This document shows positions 12,817-25,900 of a DNA stretch of 64,000 nt, in pieces. Within the stretch, counting starts at the first letter, position 1. Each line of letters starts with the position of its first letter. The position numbers and the translations under genes were made by a program. The stretch comes from Cichorium intybus (Eukaryota; Streptophyta; Magnoliopsida; Asterales; Asteraceae): the NCBI GenBank assembly GCA_023525715.1, contig CM042012.1, positions 40,831,528 to 40,895,527 of the forward strand. The letters run 5' to 3'. The notes under the pieces are model-generated. The model saw only the letters and a program-made list of their open reading frames with translations, did not search any database and was not told where the DNA came from.

Positions 12817-14470
12817 AAAAGGGCTCGCTTCAGAAGTCCCACACTAGTCTTAAGAAAACGCCACTAGTTTGGCTCTTGCCAATACCACAACTTCTGATCG
12901 CTTGTCAACAGACCTATGCCATCACAAAAAATTCAACAGTGTTCTGATGCAAGTTATCTATAAACTACTAGAGCATACATCAGTCGTTCTTCAAACTCTG
13001 GTGTCAAGCTTCCAATCATTGATGACTGTAATTGCCAATCTTCAGGATAACCTAGATACTCAAACTTAATAACCCTCTAAATTATTTAAACAACAAGTTG
13101 ACAGTGCTCTTGCTGTCATTGTCGAAAAATGCAGCAATCTTCAGCAAAGGAAGTATGGAATGAAAGAGGAGACTTCAGCTCCAAAAGGGGGAGAAGGACT
13201 GCAAAAAATCAAGACCGTAGTTCTTATTCCTAAATCAGATTCAGAAGAAGAAGACATGGATGACTTTCCGCTATTAAGAAGGACATGAAATCCTTCTGGA
13301 CTTCCAGAATTCAGCACCTTATCTGTGTCCCATATCAACGAGGGCAAAAATATCATGGAAGAAGAAGATGATGATAGTTTTATCTCATCGATCAACTCAT
13401 TTGATTCTCTAAGGAGAATCAAATTCAAATAGGAGTTAAAGAGTCTTAAGTTAGCAAAAAGCTTACAACAGTAGTTCGAGGAAGAGGAAGCTAAGGAAGT
13501 TGAAGAAGAAACTCAGCAGGGTCCGGAAGCTATACTTACGAGCTTGTTGAATCCCACCAGAAGGTCAAATAAAGAAGACTATGTACCTTTCAAGACTTTT
13601 GAAGTTTCAAAAACAAAAAAACACAATTGGGAGATTCCGACATCCCTAAATGCCATGTACTTCAAATGCTTTGTTGAACTCAATCAAACGATTCCTGTGA
13701 CAATTCGTCTTTCCTTGGAATTCAAGAAACTTAAATACCTTCATAGAAGATTTACCCAAGGGAAGAGCCGAGTTTGGTCACTGATCTCACTCTTCGTAAC
13801 CAGATACTCAAGCAAATGAGCTTCCAGAAGAATCTTTATTTTCAGTTCAACATGTTGAGGCAAGGTCATTATCAGGAATTTTCAACTCCTGACTTTGGGA
13901 AGGTGAACCCTGAAGATCTACTATTTGTGGCGAGGAAGTTCTAGTATCGAATTGATAACCACTAGATTTATACCCCCTCTGTTCGTAAGTTTGAAGACTT
14001 TTCTGAATTTTTGGCTCTATGATTTTGGTTCCGATAATGATGAACTTTGCAAGTACTTCGACACTGTTGGAGTAAAAACACCAGATTTAGAGTTACAAGG
14101 AGTTAAAAACATGAACCCTAGAGCTACTGACCAGTCAGAACTTCGTCTGATGTATAGACACGCCAAGAAGTCTCCCAATAAATTCTTTAGATTGAGACAA
14201 TTGAGGAGATGCACTTCTACACAACTTGACAGTGTTTTGGTTACAACATTGAAGTCCAAACACATTACTTCTGAAGTTAAAGAAATGATCGTAGAAAGAA
14301 TCAATTGGTCGTTGGTCGTTCGAACGTTCATAAGGATGGTCGTAAGCCCATTGGAAAATCTCTAAAGTGACCATGGCTGCAAGGGTCACTTAAGGGGACA
14401 TTGTTGACATTAAAGTGACCCAGTAGCCAACGCCCTTAGAGTGTCAGCAACTTAGTTTCGCATCAAGTGG
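12817..14470 (+). pseudogene. Decayed ORF cluster of unknown origin
   Basis: On the plus strand a low-stop series of segments can be read: 12869-13069, then an acidic, lysine-rich stretch around 13141-13430 with interspersed stops, then 13544-13819 (91 codons) and 13925-14365 (146 codons). They look like pieces of one degraded protein, but I do not recognise the family. The surroundings suggest a mobile element. At 14775-14786 there is a TCTATAAAAGGAGAG promoter-like motif, so a retroelement or an endogenous pararetrovirus relic are both possible, neither supported by a diagnostic motif. The minus-strand ORFs here are shadows. Confidence 0.35.
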
Positions 14471-14957
14471 TGGTTTTGTAGAATTCAATAGATGAACGTA
14501 GTTCAATCATTTTTTAGTTCTGGAAGAGAGACAAAGTCAGGAGATGTTATGTGCTAAGGAGGTTGAGGGGTGAATTCATGATCAAAAGTTTTGCATATCA
14601 GGGGTTTAAAGGATAAAAAAATACTATGTTCTACTGAAGGTGCATTTAATGCAACTTTAAATACACTGATACAATATCTTCCAATAGTAGTACTTTTATA
14701 TTATTTATATTGTTTCTTTTGTTAAGCATGGCTCATAGCTAATCTTTCCACTGTACACAAAGTACTCCTTGTGTCTATAAAAGGAGAGTTTGTTTCAGGC
14801 CTTAGTATAACAGATCGAAAATTATCTCTAGTATCAATATTCAATCTTATCAAGTTCTCTTCATCATTTGTTCTTTACTTATCGGTTATTGTTTGCATTT
14901 ATCATTCCACAATCTTACTTGTTTTGCTTTTGTTGAGCAAGATCCTTATCTAAGTTC

Positions 14958-14962
<5 letters not shown>
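14471..14962 (+). other. Non-coding stretch with promoter-like TATA box
   Basis: TATAAAAGGAGAG lies at about 14777-14789, followed by a pyrimidine-rich region, resembling the promoter part of an LTR or pararetrovirus. No matching second repeat and no primer binding site was found. Otherwise nothing recognisable. Confidence 0.3.

Positions 14963-15052
<90 letters not shown>
14963..15052. repeat. (TA)n microsatellite
   Basis: About 90 bp of perfect TA repeats. The poly-Tyr/Ile ORFs that cross it are artefacts. Confidence 0.98.
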
Positions 15053-15055
<3 letters not shown>

Positions 15056-17016
15056 CTTTAACAGGTTGTTTGAAGTGGGGTTAGGGTTTTTTGGGTTGTT
15101 AGCAGAGTTTGAAGAAGCCATTTGGAAGAGAGTATAAGAGTTTGATGTTTGAGTACGGTAAAAAATGTTTGAGTGTGGGTATTTATAATAGGTGAATAAG
15201 AGTTAAAAATTTGAAAATTTTTGAAAAAAAAAAATTGATTGAAATGAGAGTAACTAGGTGTACATAGTGGTTGGATGAATTAAAGGGGAAGAAAGAATGT
15301 ATTGTAAGGTTGCACCATGGGAACCTACCGACCTCGGCATGCCAAGTGGTGGGAGCAGTGTTTACCGCCTTGTCGAGTGGCATACCAAGCCACTCCTGCA
15401 GGTCTAATAGTAGTCATGCACCACCGAGATGCTTGAAACGGACATCACAAGGCTAAAAATCATCATCGAGAGGAGTCGATAAGCACATCCGTTGTATGGT
15501 GGTCAAAACCACAAAACCTTTCGATAACCAATTATTTTCTAACCTGATAACCCTTTCATCTTCCAACTATACTAATGATGTGACCACACCTTCTACACCT
15601 CCAGCGATGTTAAAGACCAGTGATTGACACAACATATATAGATGGAAACAAGGAGCTTCATTATTTGACTATTCATCTATTAAATGATCATATGTCATTT
15701 GAGGTTTTGCAGACAATAAAAATCAAAAGAGACAACATGCATATTACTTTTTTATTATTATATGCATATAGATTATGTGCGAGTTGACGACATTTATATT
15801 TGAAATATAAGTTAAACAAGTCAAAAAAGTTAAATTTAGATAAAAGTTAACTAATATTTAAGTAGAATATGGAGACACTTCAACTGGGAATATCAAGTTT
15901 ATGCAGACACTAAGGAACATGGATTTTTCTTTCTGGATTGAAGAGATTATGTTAAAAAGAACCCTTAGAGTCCTAAAGTTGTTATTTGGTTAAGCATTAT
16001 CATGGATTTTCCCCAATTGCTAGTGTCTCTCGAGCTTGGGGCCGTAATAAAATTATAATTTTCTTAAAAACTAGTACGAATTCAACCGGTACATAGAGAG
16101 ATTGGAACCTTTTTAGTCCACTAAAGAAATTTGAAGTAAGCCAACACATGCAAATTAAAAATGGTGAAGATGGTGGGAGTATACTAATGCTTATGTTGTT
16201 GTTTTTAGCTAGGGAAAGGGGTAGGGGGCCATCTATGCTATTAAATACATGTCTATTACTATTCTTTTCACTTGGGTTATAGCTATGTTTAGAGGTTGTG
16301 GAAGCAAAGACAAAGACAAAACAATAGAAATACCAACTACGGAAAAGCACAAAGAAGATCTTGTCTCCTTGTTTTCGCGGTGGAAGAGAAGTACAAAGTA
16401 AAAGAAATTTCAAAGGTTGTTTAGAGAAGATATATGAAAAGATATAGTAAAAGAGCCTATAAGAACTCTTTTTAAAGTGTAATGCAGCAAAACACATGTG
16501 AAAAAAAGAAGAGTCAAACCTTAGAAAAAACAACACTAGCAATTCATTACCTAGTTAAAAGAGAGTATGTCTTTTTCTTCAACTCACAGATGCTAGATAG
16601 AAAACGTGAAAGAATTCAGAATGCATTATTGATCCTTAGCATTTAAATTTTCAAATAAATGGCAATGAGTTTTTCTGAACTCCATCCTCAAGGCTTGTAT
16701 GCTGCTCTAGGTAACTATAGCTATTCATGGGACCATTTCTTAAAACATTTTGAATGATTTTTTACTAATAGTATTCTTTTCCAATATGTTACTAAATAAA
16801 ATAAAACACTTCAATGAGGTTTTATCTATAATGTGCACCCAGTAGTTGTAAAATTAGACTTAAATATCTACAAAAGGAAGCCAAAATCACCATTTCGAAT
16901 GTTTTATCTATTAAAAATTGATTTCCTCTAGTATGAATATTTTTTCTCTCTCGTCTACGTATAAAACACATGTTATTCGTTTTCTTGAATTAATCCAACA
17001 CTACATTTTTGCCGCA
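15053..17016. other. Intergenic, nothing recognised
   Basis: AT-rich DNA without a supported gene. A somewhat GC-richer patch (15300-15440) and a 180-codon minus-strand ORF (16000-16542) were examined. The ORF has a Phe/Ser/Leu-rich composition and no domain I know, and is probably chance. Confidence 0.4.
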
Positions 17017-17910
17017 AAATGACTTGTTCACGTTTAGTCACTTTCCTTTTTTCGTGCTTTATTTGTCATTAAACTATTTATTTTGATCATGATACATCCT
17101 TATGACCTGGAATAGCAAGTTACACCCTAATTGACATCTACGTGGCATATAGGTGGCATCTACTTGGCTTTTGAAGTTAGGAAAAATGACTTATGAATGT
17201 AACCAACTATTTGCTTTGTTCACATTTGGCCACTTTCCTTTTTTATTTGTGCTTTATTTGCTATTAAAATATTTATATTGTTCAAACTAAATCCTCATGA
17301 CCGGCAATAACAACTAGTGTCGGTTTAATCACTCAATATCGTAATACAAGTATTACGAGTATTATGTGGGTTGATTACATGTATCATTACCCTTATAACT
17401 CATTTTCCCTTTAAAAAAACACTTTGGGTTTTTATTTTTAGACTCAATCCCGGAGCATGCTTAATGTGTCTGTATAATATGGTAGGATACAAATTTCAGG
17501 GGTGATGACATTGCTACACGTAATCAATCCACATAATACTTGTATTACGACATTGAGTGATTAAACCGATCCTACTTGTTATTGTTGATCATAAGGATTT
17601 AGGTTGAACAATATAAATAGTTTAATGTCAAATAAAACATTAATAAAAAAGGAAAGTGACCAAATACGAACAAAGCAAATAGTTGGTTACCATTATAAGT
17701 CATTTTCACTACCCTCAAAAGCCATATAGATGCCATACATTTGTCACACATTTGCCACGTAGATGCCAATTAGGATGTAACATGCTATTCTATGTCATAA
17801 TGATGTATCATGAACAAAATAAATAGTTTAATGGCAAATAAAGCACGAAAAAAAAGAAAGTGACTAAACATAAACAAATCAAATAGTTGGTTACCTTAAC
17901 GAGTCATTTT
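17017..17910. mobile_element. Foldback (long inverted-repeat) element, about 0.9 kb
   Basis: The left arm (about 17017-17398) is the approximate reverse complement of the right arm (about 17500-17910), with a loop of about 100 bp. Matching landmarks are CACTTTCCTTTTTTCGTGC and GACATCTACGTGGCA on the left, and their complements on the right. Each arm also holds a diverged direct duplication of about 190 bp (AACTATTTGNTTTGTTC followed by CACTTTCC). No coding capacity. It resembles foldback-type or long-TIR MITE elements. Ends and target duplication are not certain. Confidence 0.75.
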
Positions 17911-18242
17911 TTTCTATATATATTTATTGTACAAACAAATACAAATCACAGAAGTTTCTTTTAGTTATTTAAAAAAAATAAAAATTTAAAATTAGGAACC
18001 CTCGAATGATATCCTAGATCTCCGAAGTCTTTGATTCCCAAATACTTATGTCCATCATAACTCACGGTTCGCACCATCATTTAGTCACCGAATGCTATTT
18101 AATTGCATTTTTATTTATATATATTTTTTCATATTTGCATTCATTTCTCATAGTTTGTACATTTCAATATAGTTTGCATTCATTTGTATTTAAAAGATTG
18201 TATTGATGCTCTTTTGGGAATTTTTACATGTAAATTTGGACA
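17911..18242. other. Intergenic, nothing recognised
   Basis: AT-rich spacer between the foldback element and the hAT MITE. No ORF or motif of note. Confidence 0.4.
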
Positions 18243-18560
18243 TAGAGTTGCACAAACCAAACCGAGTTTTTTTAAAACCGAAAAAAACCGAAACCGGTTT
18301 TTTATTAACCGGTTTTTCAATAACCAGTTTTTTAATAGGTTTTTATGTCAAATCGAACCGGTTTTTTACCCCGTTTTTGTTTCGGTTAACCGAACCTAAC
18401 CAATTTAAAAAAATCAGTATAGAACTCAATTTCATTAAAAAAACGGTCAAAACTGATTAGTTTTAACCAAAACCGGTTGGACTATAACCGATTTTTTTAA
18501 AAACCGATTTCGAAAAAAAACCGAACCGGTTTAAAACCAACCGGTAAATGTGCACTTCTA
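18243..18560. mobile_element. hAT-type MITE (318 bp)
   Basis: Terminal inverted repeats TAGAGTTGCACA and TGTGCACTTCTA. The flanks TTTGGACA and TTTGGACC form an 8-bp target duplication with one mismatch. The interior is filled with subterminal AACCGGTTT words in both orientations, as in many plant hAT elements. No transposase. The same TIR type begins the larger hAT element at 18871. Confidence 0.85.
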
Positions 18561-18870
18561 TTTGGACCTAAGGGGAAAATTTTGAGCTGATAAAGAAAAT
18601 ATAAGAAAAATCGACCCATAAAAAATCATAGCCCACTATCATGCTATATTTAAACCCAATATAGAGAAAATTGTCAGCCAAAAGATAGCAAATATTGAAG
18701 CCGAAAGGTGTTTTAATGGTAGCCCATTTGCATTAGCCCAAAAAGGTTGCAGCTCAATGAGCCTTCAGCCAAAAAGCAGCACAAGAAGCCACGTTTGCAG
18801 CTTTAAAATGGAGTTTTTCTATCAGCAGGCCCATGAATGTACTTAAAAGAAAGAGTGGAAAAGCTTAAGT
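18561..18870. other. Spacer between two hAT elements
   Basis: 310 bp with no recognisable feature. Confidence 0.4.
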
Positions 18871-21433
18871 TAGAGGTGCACATACGAATCGGTTTTTTTT
18901 ATAAATCGAAAAAAAAAAATCAAACCGGTTTTTATAATAACCGGTTTGCCCCTAATCGGTTTCGGTTTAACCGAACCATCAGTTCTATACCGGTTTCCAA
19001 CATATGCGTCTACCGGGTTTTTTAACCGGTTTCTTAACCGATTTATTTTTTACCGTTAAAAAACAGGCATTTTTACAAATCTTGTTTTTTGTGACCGATT
19101 TCTGGCCGTTTTAAACCTTAAAATACCCATTTTATCCCTCTATGGTTAGTATAAATAGGTATTGGTTCATTTGGTTTCAACACCCCGCAAAAAACGCTCA
19201 CTACTCTTGACGTTTTTTGCATTATCGATCTATTTTCTAACATTTACAAGATGACTTCATCACAAGCTTCCGCTTCCGCTTCCGTTGGTAGTTCCGACAT
19301 TACAAGAAACTATACCAACGATGATATATTGGAAATCAAACCAACAACGCGAAACCCCGAAGTTTGGTCAAATTTCGATTTTTGCATTATGAAATATGGG
19401 GTGAAGAAAACTCGGTGCAAACGATGTGGGAAGTTTTATGCAGTCGCGAGCAACTCAACTTTGATGACACACATATAGATAGTGCGTGCAAAGCGGTCCA
19501 ACAAAGTAATACCGATCCGATGCAACCTACTTTTGGATCGGACAGTGGTGTATTTATTTATGACAACGATGCGGTACGAGAAGCATTTGCTAAGTTTTTC
19601 ATCTAAGAAGCACTTCCATTCGACCACTTCGACAACCCGCGGCTTATGGAAATCATCAAAACGAAACTTCAACCTCGATATAGCGCTGTAAGTCGTACTA
19701 CTCTTAGACGTGATGCAATTAAACTTTCGGACAAAGCAAAATCCGAAATAATTGTAGGATTTGCAAACTACAAAAATTCGGTGTTGCTTACTTGTGACGT
19801 TTGGACCGCCCCCACAGAAATGCCAATTTCTACTTAGCCGTTACCGCACATTGGTTCCATCCCAATAGTTGGTTAATGATAAAACGGACCATTACTTTTA
19901 AATTATTTAGTTATACTCATACCGGTGCAAATTTAAGAAAGATTTTTACAAGACGTTATGAGGGAATATAATTTAGAAGATAAAATGTTTTCAATATCCC
20001 TTGATAACACTTCAAACAACACAAGCGCCATCAACCGACTAAAATTAAGACTAAAACCAATTTTAGATGGCGATTTTTTCATACTCGATATCAATCTAAG
20101 TGTGCAAGTTGGGCTTCTTGTTTGTGATCAGTTACGTACGAAATTTAAAAACTTATTAAACACAATTTACGGATCAAGTAACGAACGACAAACAAATTAC
20201 CGATTTTTTAATGCACAATGTAACGAACATTGTTTAGGCCCTAACTATAACAATAATACAATATGGAACTCTACTTGTGTTATGTTTGAAAGTATATTCG
20301 CCAAAAACTCACATTTAACGCTTTTAATGAAATACTTGTCGAAAAACGACGATCTGTTTCAATCCCCGAATCTAGTTGAAGAACTAACAAATTTTCTACA
20401 AGTTTTTAAAGAGGCAACAACATTGTTGTCTGGTGTTTACTATCCTACAACTCCTTTGTTTTTTAAATCAAAATTTTCTTATGACAGAAAAATGGCAAAT
20501 TACGAGTTTCACCAAATTCAATGTTTACTAACATGGTTCTTGCTATAAAAACCAAGTTTTTAAAATATTTTCGGGAAACGCCTTTGGTTTTTACATGTGT
20601 CGCAGCCCTATCCTACTATAAATGTAGGTGCTGTAATCGTTTTAATGGGACAAACTGCCACAAACTTAGGGTTACATGAACTCGAACCACATTTCGTGGA
20701 AACTCAAAATTTTAATTCAATGATTCTTTCCAAAAAATTATTCCACCATTACGCAACCAAGTATGGTCAACCAATTAATCCAATAGTTGATCATATTCAG
20801 AGAGGGATAGTGGGATCATCTTCAATGGAAAGAAACCCCAATATCCAACTATATAATACTTTGATGGAGGACGCAAGTAAACGCCAACGAACTTCGGCCC
20901 AGGTAGCGAATTGAGCAATTATATGGCATCAAACTTTTTAGCCCATTTTACAGTCGAATAATTTTATAACTTTGACATTTTGACTTGGTGGAAAGAAAAT
21001 GAACCGCAATTCCCAATTTTAGCCGCCATGGCCCGCGATTTACTAATCGTCTAAGCTTTCACGGTAGCTTCGGAATCTTCTTTTTCTATTAGTGGCAGGG
21101 TGATAATGGAACGAATGTCCAAACTTACTACCGAATCGGTGGAAGTATGTGTGTGCTTGAAGGATTATTTGTATGGGGTCGAAATGATACAACATTGCGT
21201 TTCGCTTGAAGGGGAGCTTTTACCATCGGTTGAATAGTATATTCACGAAGAGGAGGTTGCAATAGAGATATCAACTCCAATGACCGAAGTAGATGGGTGA
21301 GGTTGAAGAATTATCATATTAAAAACGTTTGCATTCTTGAAGAGTTGAAGATGACCAAATTGAAGACTATAATTCCTATTATGTTACTTATCCACCCTTA
21401 TGTAATTTGAAGTTTAAAACTATGTTATTCGAA
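18871..21433 (+). mobile_element. hAT transposon, 5' end and transposase body
   Basis: Begins with TAGAGGTGCACA at 18871, close to the TIR of the MITE at 18243, followed by subterminal ACCGGTTT words to about 19060 and a degraded transposase gene (19251-21238). The element continues after the inserted copia element, at 30374 and beyond, with 3'-flank sequence. A right-hand TIR was not found, so the 3' end may be lost. Confidence 0.75.
19251..21238 (+). pseudogene. hAT-family transposase, broken
   Basis: Starts at ATG 19251 with a Ser/Ala-rich leader. A BED zinc finger follows with CKRCGKFYAVASNSTLMTHI then C. Next is the conserved block FDHFDNPRLMEIIKTKLQPR (near 19617), an RNase H-like start (LLTCDVW, near 19788) and FSISLDNTSNNTSAINRLK (19988-20044). 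Last is the C-terminal dimerisation region with FDILTWWKENEPQFPILAAM near 20971 and a run ending LKDYL (20938-21170). The reading frame is interrupted: stop at 19604, frameshift near 19820, further shifts at about 20080 and 20545, and stops in the dimerisation block. The protein would have excised and inserted hAT elements. This copy cannot. Confidence 0.88.
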
Positions 21434-21438
21434 GTTGA

Positions 21439-22129
21439 TGAAAGGTTTTCTGCAAACCATGAACTAAATAACCTAAGTTCACATGCAACCTATGAGGATC
21501 TATGTTTTCTTCTAATTGAACATATAACAAAAACTAGAGACTAATAAAAGAAACTAAAGATCAAACAGAAAAAACAACCTTAATTTCTTGGAAGCTGAGC
21601 AGCAAAATTATCCTGCCTCAAATGAAAGTCACACCCTTAGCCGGGAGGTTTATGGATCGAAATTCCAGAGAGAAAATAATAGAATGAGCAACCAATAATG
21701 AGGTCTAGGGGTCCCGATTTATAGGGAACCCAGTGGCAAAGCTAAAACCCTAGCCGCAGCCCATTTTTCCGGATTACCTGTATGCGCGCCGCGGCCAAAA
21801 CGTTTGCGCGCCGCGCGCCGCAATTCAACTATTGAATTTGTACGACTTTAATCCCTGACCTCCTGATTAATCTAATTAATGCCACAGAAATTAATCCAAT
21901 TAATTTCTGATTAATTATTAATCAAATAATATTATTTCTTATTAATATATATCTCCATAATATATTAACAAACAATATCTTGATTTATTAGTCATATAAT
22001 AAATCAACCCTTTCTCTCTACTTAACATTCCACCAAACCTCCAGCTATGAGGGCAACCCAAATGGACTATGCTACTATTAATTAGGTAAATACTAATTAT
22101 TAGTCATGGCTTAGACACCCAATCCAACA
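21439..22129 (-). repeat. Copia A 3' LTR (691 bp)
   Basis: Begins TGAAAGGTTTTCTGC and ends AATCCAACA. Complementary CTATAAAT at 21717-21724 is the TATA-like element. Pairs with 29677-30368. Confidence 0.95.
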
Positions 22130-22142
22130 GTCTCCCACTTGG
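22130..22142 (-). other. Polypurine tract of copia A
   Basis: The complement reads CCAAGTGGGAGAC directly before TGTTGG, the usual copia plus-strand primer and LTR start. Confidence 0.8.
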
Positions 22143-22979
22143 ATAAGTCTATGACTATAATTACCAATTTAACCTCTAATTAACCAGCACTTTTAGCTTC
22201 TTAGAGACTACTGCGAAACTCTGACCTAGTCAGTTCTGTCCAAAGATAAGGGATCAGATGATCCTTCGTCCAACAAGATATTTTCAGACACAAGACATGG
22301 ATTAAAGTCAATCCCGGTCTGATTCACTGCTCCTCGATTTCCGATTTGCATATGACTCTTAGACTACCAATTTAGTCCCGGTTGGCCAACCATTTTAGTC
22401 AACTTCAAATTCATCGAGAGGCCTACAGATATCTGTTCCCCGTTAGGGTCAAGGGACGAATAAACTTTGACTCATATGTTTATGTCTTTTACCAAACAAA
22501 TTACTCACAACAACACGTTTTATAACACCGAGTTACCGATGCGTTTTCGTATTATCAATGAACAACCGTCTAGTAAATCATAACTCATATGTCTTAGCTT
22601 AAAGATCAAAAGATATTATCGTCTCAATATTGCTCGTGATGTAATCCATGAAGCAATCCATTGAGCGCGGGTTTATCCAATACTCAAATCTCCATTTCCA
22701 AGTACTCATGAATGTTGAAGCAATCTTATTGCAATGTCTAACTCCTTAGACAATCTACAACTAATTCATGACAGTCTTACTTCACACTTACTCCCCAAAA
22801 GTGTAATCGATTGTGGATATTTGAATAATCCAATTATTCAGGAAGTAAAACATGCAAAATGAAACACAATGACAAAGTATTGACAAAAGTAGTAAACCAT
22901 TACTCATTAATAAATATCTATTATTAAATCACAAGAGTCAAATACAATACATTGTTACAAGTTTCGAAAACTATCTAAT
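22143..22979 (-). other. Copia A 3' untranslated region
   Basis: About 840 bp between the pol stop and the polypurine tract without ORFs. It has a diverged relative in the decayed copia at 41150-41860. Confidence 0.75.
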
Positions 22980-25900
22980 TTACATAAACTTTATATCATC
23001 TCTTAATCCAATGCTTCTAGCATGCCGATTATGCTTAATCCTACTCAGAGCCTTTGTCAAGGGATCTGCAGGATTATCTTCCGATGATACCCTCTTTACC
23101 ACGAGGTGACCTTCTTCTACCTTATGCCTTATGTAGTGGTACTTTCTGTCGATATGCCTAGACTTTCCATGATCTCGCGGTTCCTTTGTCAAGGCGACCG
23201 CACCTTCGTTATCGCAGAACAGATCCACGGGCTCCTGAATACTCGGGACTACTCCAAGGTCACCGATGAAGTTCTTCAGCCAAGCCGCTTCCTTTGACGC
23301 TTCACTTGCTGCTATATACTCTGATTCACAAGTAGAATCAGCCACCGTATCTTGCTTGGAACTTTTCCAAGTTACCGCTCCTCCGTTCAGAAGGAATACC
23401 CAGCCAGACTGAGACCGACCACTGTCTCTATCCGTCTGAAAACTGGCATCTGTATATCCTTCAATTCTCAAGGTATCACTGCCTCCAAGGACTAACACCA
23501 TGTCCTTTGTTCTTCGCAGATACTTGAGTATATTCTTTACGGCTATCCAATGCGCCCTTCCAGGGTTTCCCTGGTACCGACTGACCATGCTCAAAGCAAA
23601 AGCCACGTCAGGGCGACTACACGTCATAGCGTACATGATCGACCCCACAGCCGAAGCATAAGGTACCCGACTCATCTCAGCTATTTCCACGTCTGTACTC
23701 GGACTTTGAGTCTTACTCAATTTTGCATTACTTTGGATAGGTAGCTCTCCCTTCTTGGAATTTTCCATACTAAACCTTTTCAGTACCTTTTCCAAGTATG
23801 TGCCCTGACTAAGTCCAATTAGTCTCTTCTTCCTATCTCTCAATATTCTTATCCCGAGAATATAGGCAGCCTCTCCTAGGTCCTTCATGGCGAAACATTT
23901 CCCAAGCCAAGCCTTGATATCTTGCAAGGTTGGAATGTCGTTTCCCATGAGCAGTATGTCATCAACATACAGTACCAGAAAGGTCACTATACTCCCACTA
24001 GCCTTGACATATACGCATGACTCATCCTCCCTCCTAGAGAAACCAAACTCTTTCACTTTCTCATGGAAACAAAGATTCCAGCTACGAGAAGCTTGCTTCA
24101 ATCTGTAGATTGATCTTTCAAGCTTACACACCTTATTAGGATACTTTGCATCGACAAAACCCTCTGGTTGACTCATGTAAACATCCTCAGTCAACTTCCC
24201 ATTAAGGAAAGCGGTTTTGACGTCCATCTGCCAAATTTCATAGTCATGAAACGCAGCTATGGCCAGCATTATCCTAATAGACTTTATCTTGGCTACTGGT
24301 GAGAAGGTCTCATCATAATCAACCCCCGGGGTTTGAGTGAAACCCTTCGCAACCAGTCTTGCCTTGAAGGTGTACACCTTTCCGTCCATGTCGGTCTTCT
24401 TCTTGAAGATCCATTTGCACCCGACTGTCTTTCGACCCGGTACATTGTCAACTAAGTTCCATAATTGATTGTCATACATGGACTTGATCTCGCTATCCAT
24501 GGCCTCTTTCCACTTGGCAGACTCAGGGCCCGCCACTGCTTCCTGGTAGTTAGCTGGTTCATCCAAATTTATCAGTGTCTTATCACTGAAAAACGTGTCC
24601 CCATCCGAAGTTATATGGAACCCATAAAACTCGGGTGGCATGCTAACCCTACCGGAACGCCTAAGAGGTAAGGATACATCTGTCGGACCAACAAGAACTT
24701 CTTCCTCATGTTGGTTGCTAGTTTCTCCTAAGGTTGTGTCATCTGATGACTCTTGAATTTCTTCCAGATCAATGGTACTCCCACTGTCCTCTTTGAATAT
24801 GAGCTCTCTCTCTCGAAAGACCGCTCGTCTAGCTACAAAGACCACGTCCTCGCTTGGTCTATAGAATAGATATCCAAAGGACTGTTTGGGATAACCAAGG
24901 AAGAAACACCTCTCGCTTCTTTCTGCGAGTTTGTCTTGAGTCTCTCGTCTAACGAAAGCCTCACAACCCCAGACCTTGATATGTGCCAACGAGGGAACTT
25001 TCTCCGTCTACATCTCATGAGGTGTTTTAGCAACCTTCTTAGTTGGGACAAGATTGAGGATATGGGCGGCAGTCTCCAAGGCATACCCCCAGAAGTGAAT
25101 GGGAAGTGAAGCTCGACTCATCATGGAACGAACCATGTCCAACAGGGTTCGGTTACACCTCTCCGCAACACCGTTCAACTGTGGTGTCCTGGGAGGTGTC
25201 AACTGCGAAACTATTCTGCATTCCTTTAGATAGTCTAGGAACTCAATACTTAGATACTCTCCGCCTCTGTCGGACCTGAGCATCTTTATCTTCCTGCCTA
25301 ATTGATTCTCTACCTCGTTCTTAAACTCTTTGAACTTTTCAAAGGTGTCCGACTTGTGCTTGATCAAGTAGATGTAACCGTATCTACTTTAATCGTCGGT
25401 GAAAGTTACGTAGAACCGCGTGCCTTCCTTTGTGGTTGATCTGAATGGACCACACACATCCGTGTGAATGATGTCCAACAGACCCTCACCTCTTTCAAAG
25501 GACCCTTTGAAAGGTGATTTAGTCATCTTGCCCAACAGACAAGATTCGCATACATCATCCGTCCTGAGGTCGAATGATTCCAACACTCCATCCTTTTGGA
25601 GTTGGGCGATGCGTTTCTTGCTGATGTGCCCGAGCCGACTATGCCACAGACATGCCTTGTCCACACCACTAGTAGAATCAATATAATTTACACTATGTCC
25701 TAAATTGTCAACACATTCAACAGTTTCATACACACCATCACAAGGATAAGCAGTAAAAATCAAAATACCATTTTTGAAAACAGAAATCGAACCAATTTTA
25801 TTGTCAAAAGAAAATTGAAATCCTTGTCTGAACAAAGCGTGAAATGAAATAATGTTTCTTGCCATTTCTGGCGAATAGCAACAATTAAATAACTCTAAGC

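Noticed and set aside
14775..14790. Pararetrovirus 35S-like promoter
   Set aside because: Only a TATAAAAGG box is present. No tRNA primer site, as-1 type element or viral domain was recognised, so it is left as a possibility only.
16000..16542. 180-codon minus-strand ORF
   Set aside because: Phe/Ser/Leu-rich, no known motif, AT-rich surroundings, no promoter or homologous features. Likely chance.
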